A DNA stretch of 22,654 bases, from positions 1-22,654 of IMG/VR virus record IMGVR_UViG_3300044858_000807; one strand, written 5' to 3'. The DNA is from a virus. A program made the position numbers and the translations under genes. Position 1 is the stretch's first letter, and every line of letters begins with the position of its first letter. Shown here piece after piece: positions 21,839 to 22,654 of the stretch. The notes beneath the pieces are model-generated. The model was not told the origin of the DNA. It ran no database searches and saw nothing but the letters and a program-made list of their open reading frames with translations.

Positions 21839-22654
21839 TTACTCCTTGCTTTGGGGCTGTGACCGGCGCTGCAGCAGCCGCATCAGATTCTTGAGCGCTT
21901 GCTCTTCAGGGGTTTCTTGTTTGGCAGTCTGCACGGGTGCCGAGTCGCGGCGTGCCCATTCTCGCTGCTTTTCTTCCTGTTGGCGCTTCCACGCCTTGTA
22001 AAACGGTGTTTCTAGGTCCGGGGTTGGCACATTTGCCAACATATCCTGCATCTTCTCCCGCGCACCTCTCTGAGGAAGCGACGCCACCCCAGCCAGTAGT
22101 GCCGCTGCATCTGCGGGTGAACCCGGCTTGATCGTAGTCGTCGGAGGCAGCGTCGTTGGAGGCGGAGTCGTCGGAGGCAGCGTCGTTGGAGGCGGAGTCG
22201 TCGGAGGCGGAGTCGTCGGAGGCGGAGTCGTCGGAGGCAGCGTCGTTGGAGGCGGAGTCGTCGGAGGCGGAGTCGTCGGAGGCGGAGTCGTCGGAGGCAG
22301 CGTCGTTGGAGGCAGCGTCGTTGGAGGCAGCGTCGTTGGAGGCAAAGAGAATGTAATTGGGGGCTTAGTTGTAGTTGGAGGCAGCGTCGTTGGAGGTAAA
22401 GAGAATGTAATTGGGGGCTTAGTTGTAGTTGGAGGCAGCGTCGTCGGAGGCGGAGTCGTCGGAGGCAGCGTCGTTGGAGGCAGCGTCGTTGGAGGCGGAG
22501 TCGTCGGAGGCGGGATCTTTAAGGTGAAGGTATTAGTAGGTGTGAGCGATGGCGTGAGCGATGGCGTGAGCGATGGCGTGAGCGACGGTGTGAGCGACGG
22601 TGTGAGCGACGGTGTGAGCGACGGTGTGAGCGACGGTGTGAGCGACGGTGTGAG
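21839..22654 (-). CDS. PPTT/LTPS-repeat protein, start beyond the window (partial)
   Basis: The minus-strand frame is open from the window edge to TAA at 21839-21841, giving 271 residues of a longer protein. From the N-terminal side it contains LTPS repeats, a short NTFTLKIP bridge, several PPTT(L/P) pentapeptides broken by two TKPPITFS inserts, and then 14 PPTT(L/P) pentapeptides in a row. A charged helical end (about 100 residues; DMLANVPTPDLETPFYKAW, EEQALKNLMRLLQRR) closes it. The Thr/Pro region must be extended and unstructured, like mucin stalks. No enzymatic motif is visible. The next gene starts 4 bases after its stop, with its RBS overlapping this stop. A virion surface or linker protein is the likeliest role; a TTG at 22345 is in frame but has no reason to be the start. 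Confidence 0.7.
   Translation of the reverse strand, partial: LTPSLTPSLTPSLTPSLTPSLTPSLTPSLTPSLTPSLTPTNTFTLKIPPPTTPPPTTLPPTTLPPTTPPPTTLPPTTTKPPITFSLPPTTLPPTTTKPPITFSLPPTTLPPTTLPPTTLPPTTPPPTTPPPTTPPPTTLPPTTPPPTTPPPTTPPPTTLPPTTPPPTTLPPTTTIKPGSPADAAALLAGVASLPQRGAREKMQDMLANVPTPDLETPFYKAWKRQQEEKQREWARRDSAPVQTAKQETPEEQALKNLMRLLQRRSQPQSKE
22136..22345 (-). repeat. Fourteen 15 bp tandem repeats (PPTT-L/P coding)
   Basis: Units of TCGTCGGAGGCGGAG and TCGTTGGAGGCAGCG alternate over 210 bp without interruption. They fall into two types that give Pro or Leu at the fifth residue. The two sequence types are shuffled, as expected if units were copied by recombination. Confidence 0.92.
22331..22438 (-). repeat. 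54 bp tandem duplication within the PPTT region
   Basis: The stretch 22331-22384 is repeated at 22385-22438 with one difference noted (C at 22343, T at 22397). Each copy encodes 18 residues including KPPITFS and PPTT units. Confidence 0.88.
22542..22654 (-). repeat. 12 bp tandem repeats running into the window edge (LTPS coding)
   Basis: Three copies of GTGAGCGATGGC are followed by six copies of GTGAGCGACGGT and a partial seventh that reaches the last base. On the minus strand each unit encodes L-T-P-S. The true repeat number is not known because the array continues past the window. Confidence 0.92.

Noticed and set aside
22156-22356. Plus-strand Ser/Glu/Ala repeat frame opposite the PPTT repeats
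   Set aside because: It has no RBS and exists only because 15 bp repeats keep any frame open; the minus-strand frame continues into a normal helical domain.
22136-22654. CRISPR array
   Set aside because: The units are 12-15 bp, directly adjacent, without unique spacers, and multiples of three inside a coding frame.
1-22654. Diversity-generating retroelement or insertion sequence
   Set aside because: No reverse transcriptase, template/variable repeat pair, transposase or terminal inverted repeats were seen in any frame.

Overview
This window reads as part of a tailed double-stranded DNA bacteriophage genome (Caudoviricetes), probably from a GC-rich host. That rests on dense gene packing with 1-26 bp overlaps, a complete phage DNA-replication module, and very large low-complexity virion-type proteins on the opposite strand. 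Hallmark head genes (terminase, portal, capsid), an integrase and lysis genes are not in the window, so neither the family nor the host can be fixed. Parallels with podovirus internal virion proteins are suggestive only.

Left arm (1-12047, all plus strand): the end of an unidentified gene, a DUF3310 protein, a two-domain glycosyltransferase, a family A DNA polymerase with proofreading domain, a small helical protein, a Cas4/RecB-like PD-(D/E)XK nuclease with a likely Fe-S cluster, a CxxC/CxxC zinc protein and a small HNH-like protein. A 200 bp non-coding gap (5573-5772) follows, with a good sigma70-type promoter and a strongly structured leader. A second block then encodes an SNF2-type helicase, a conserved phage protein of unknown role, a small helix-turn-helix protein, a candidate zinc-containing single-stranded DNA-binding protein with acidic tail, and a primase-helicase fusion (archaeo-eukaryotic-type primase plus DUF927-like ATPase). 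The block ends with a small protein and a strong intrinsic terminator at 12100-12127.

Right arm (12126-22654, all minus strand, convergent with the left arm): four adjoining genes for large repetitive proteins, read from right to left. They are a truncated protein rich in PPTT and LTPS repeats, a 558-residue protein with a poly-Gly linker and a phage structural signature, a 577-residue helical protein, and a 2097-residue polyvalent protein with proline-rich linkers, an HELGH metallopeptidase motif and an LPD38-like C-terminal region. I interpret them as virion or ejected proteins.

Working together: polymerase, primase-helicase, SSB candidate, SNF2 helicase and nuclease would form a largely self-sufficient replication and recombination machinery. 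The glycosyltransferase probably modifies virion proteins, DNA or host surface sugars. The polymerase has leucine at the position equivalent to E. coli Pol I 762, a residue that metagenomic virus studies have associated with slower, often temperate phages. The least-explained items are the twin-domain glycosyltransferase inside a replication operon, the structured leader before the SNF2 gene, the in-frame DNA repeats of the right arm, and a motif shared by two neighbouring virion-type proteins.
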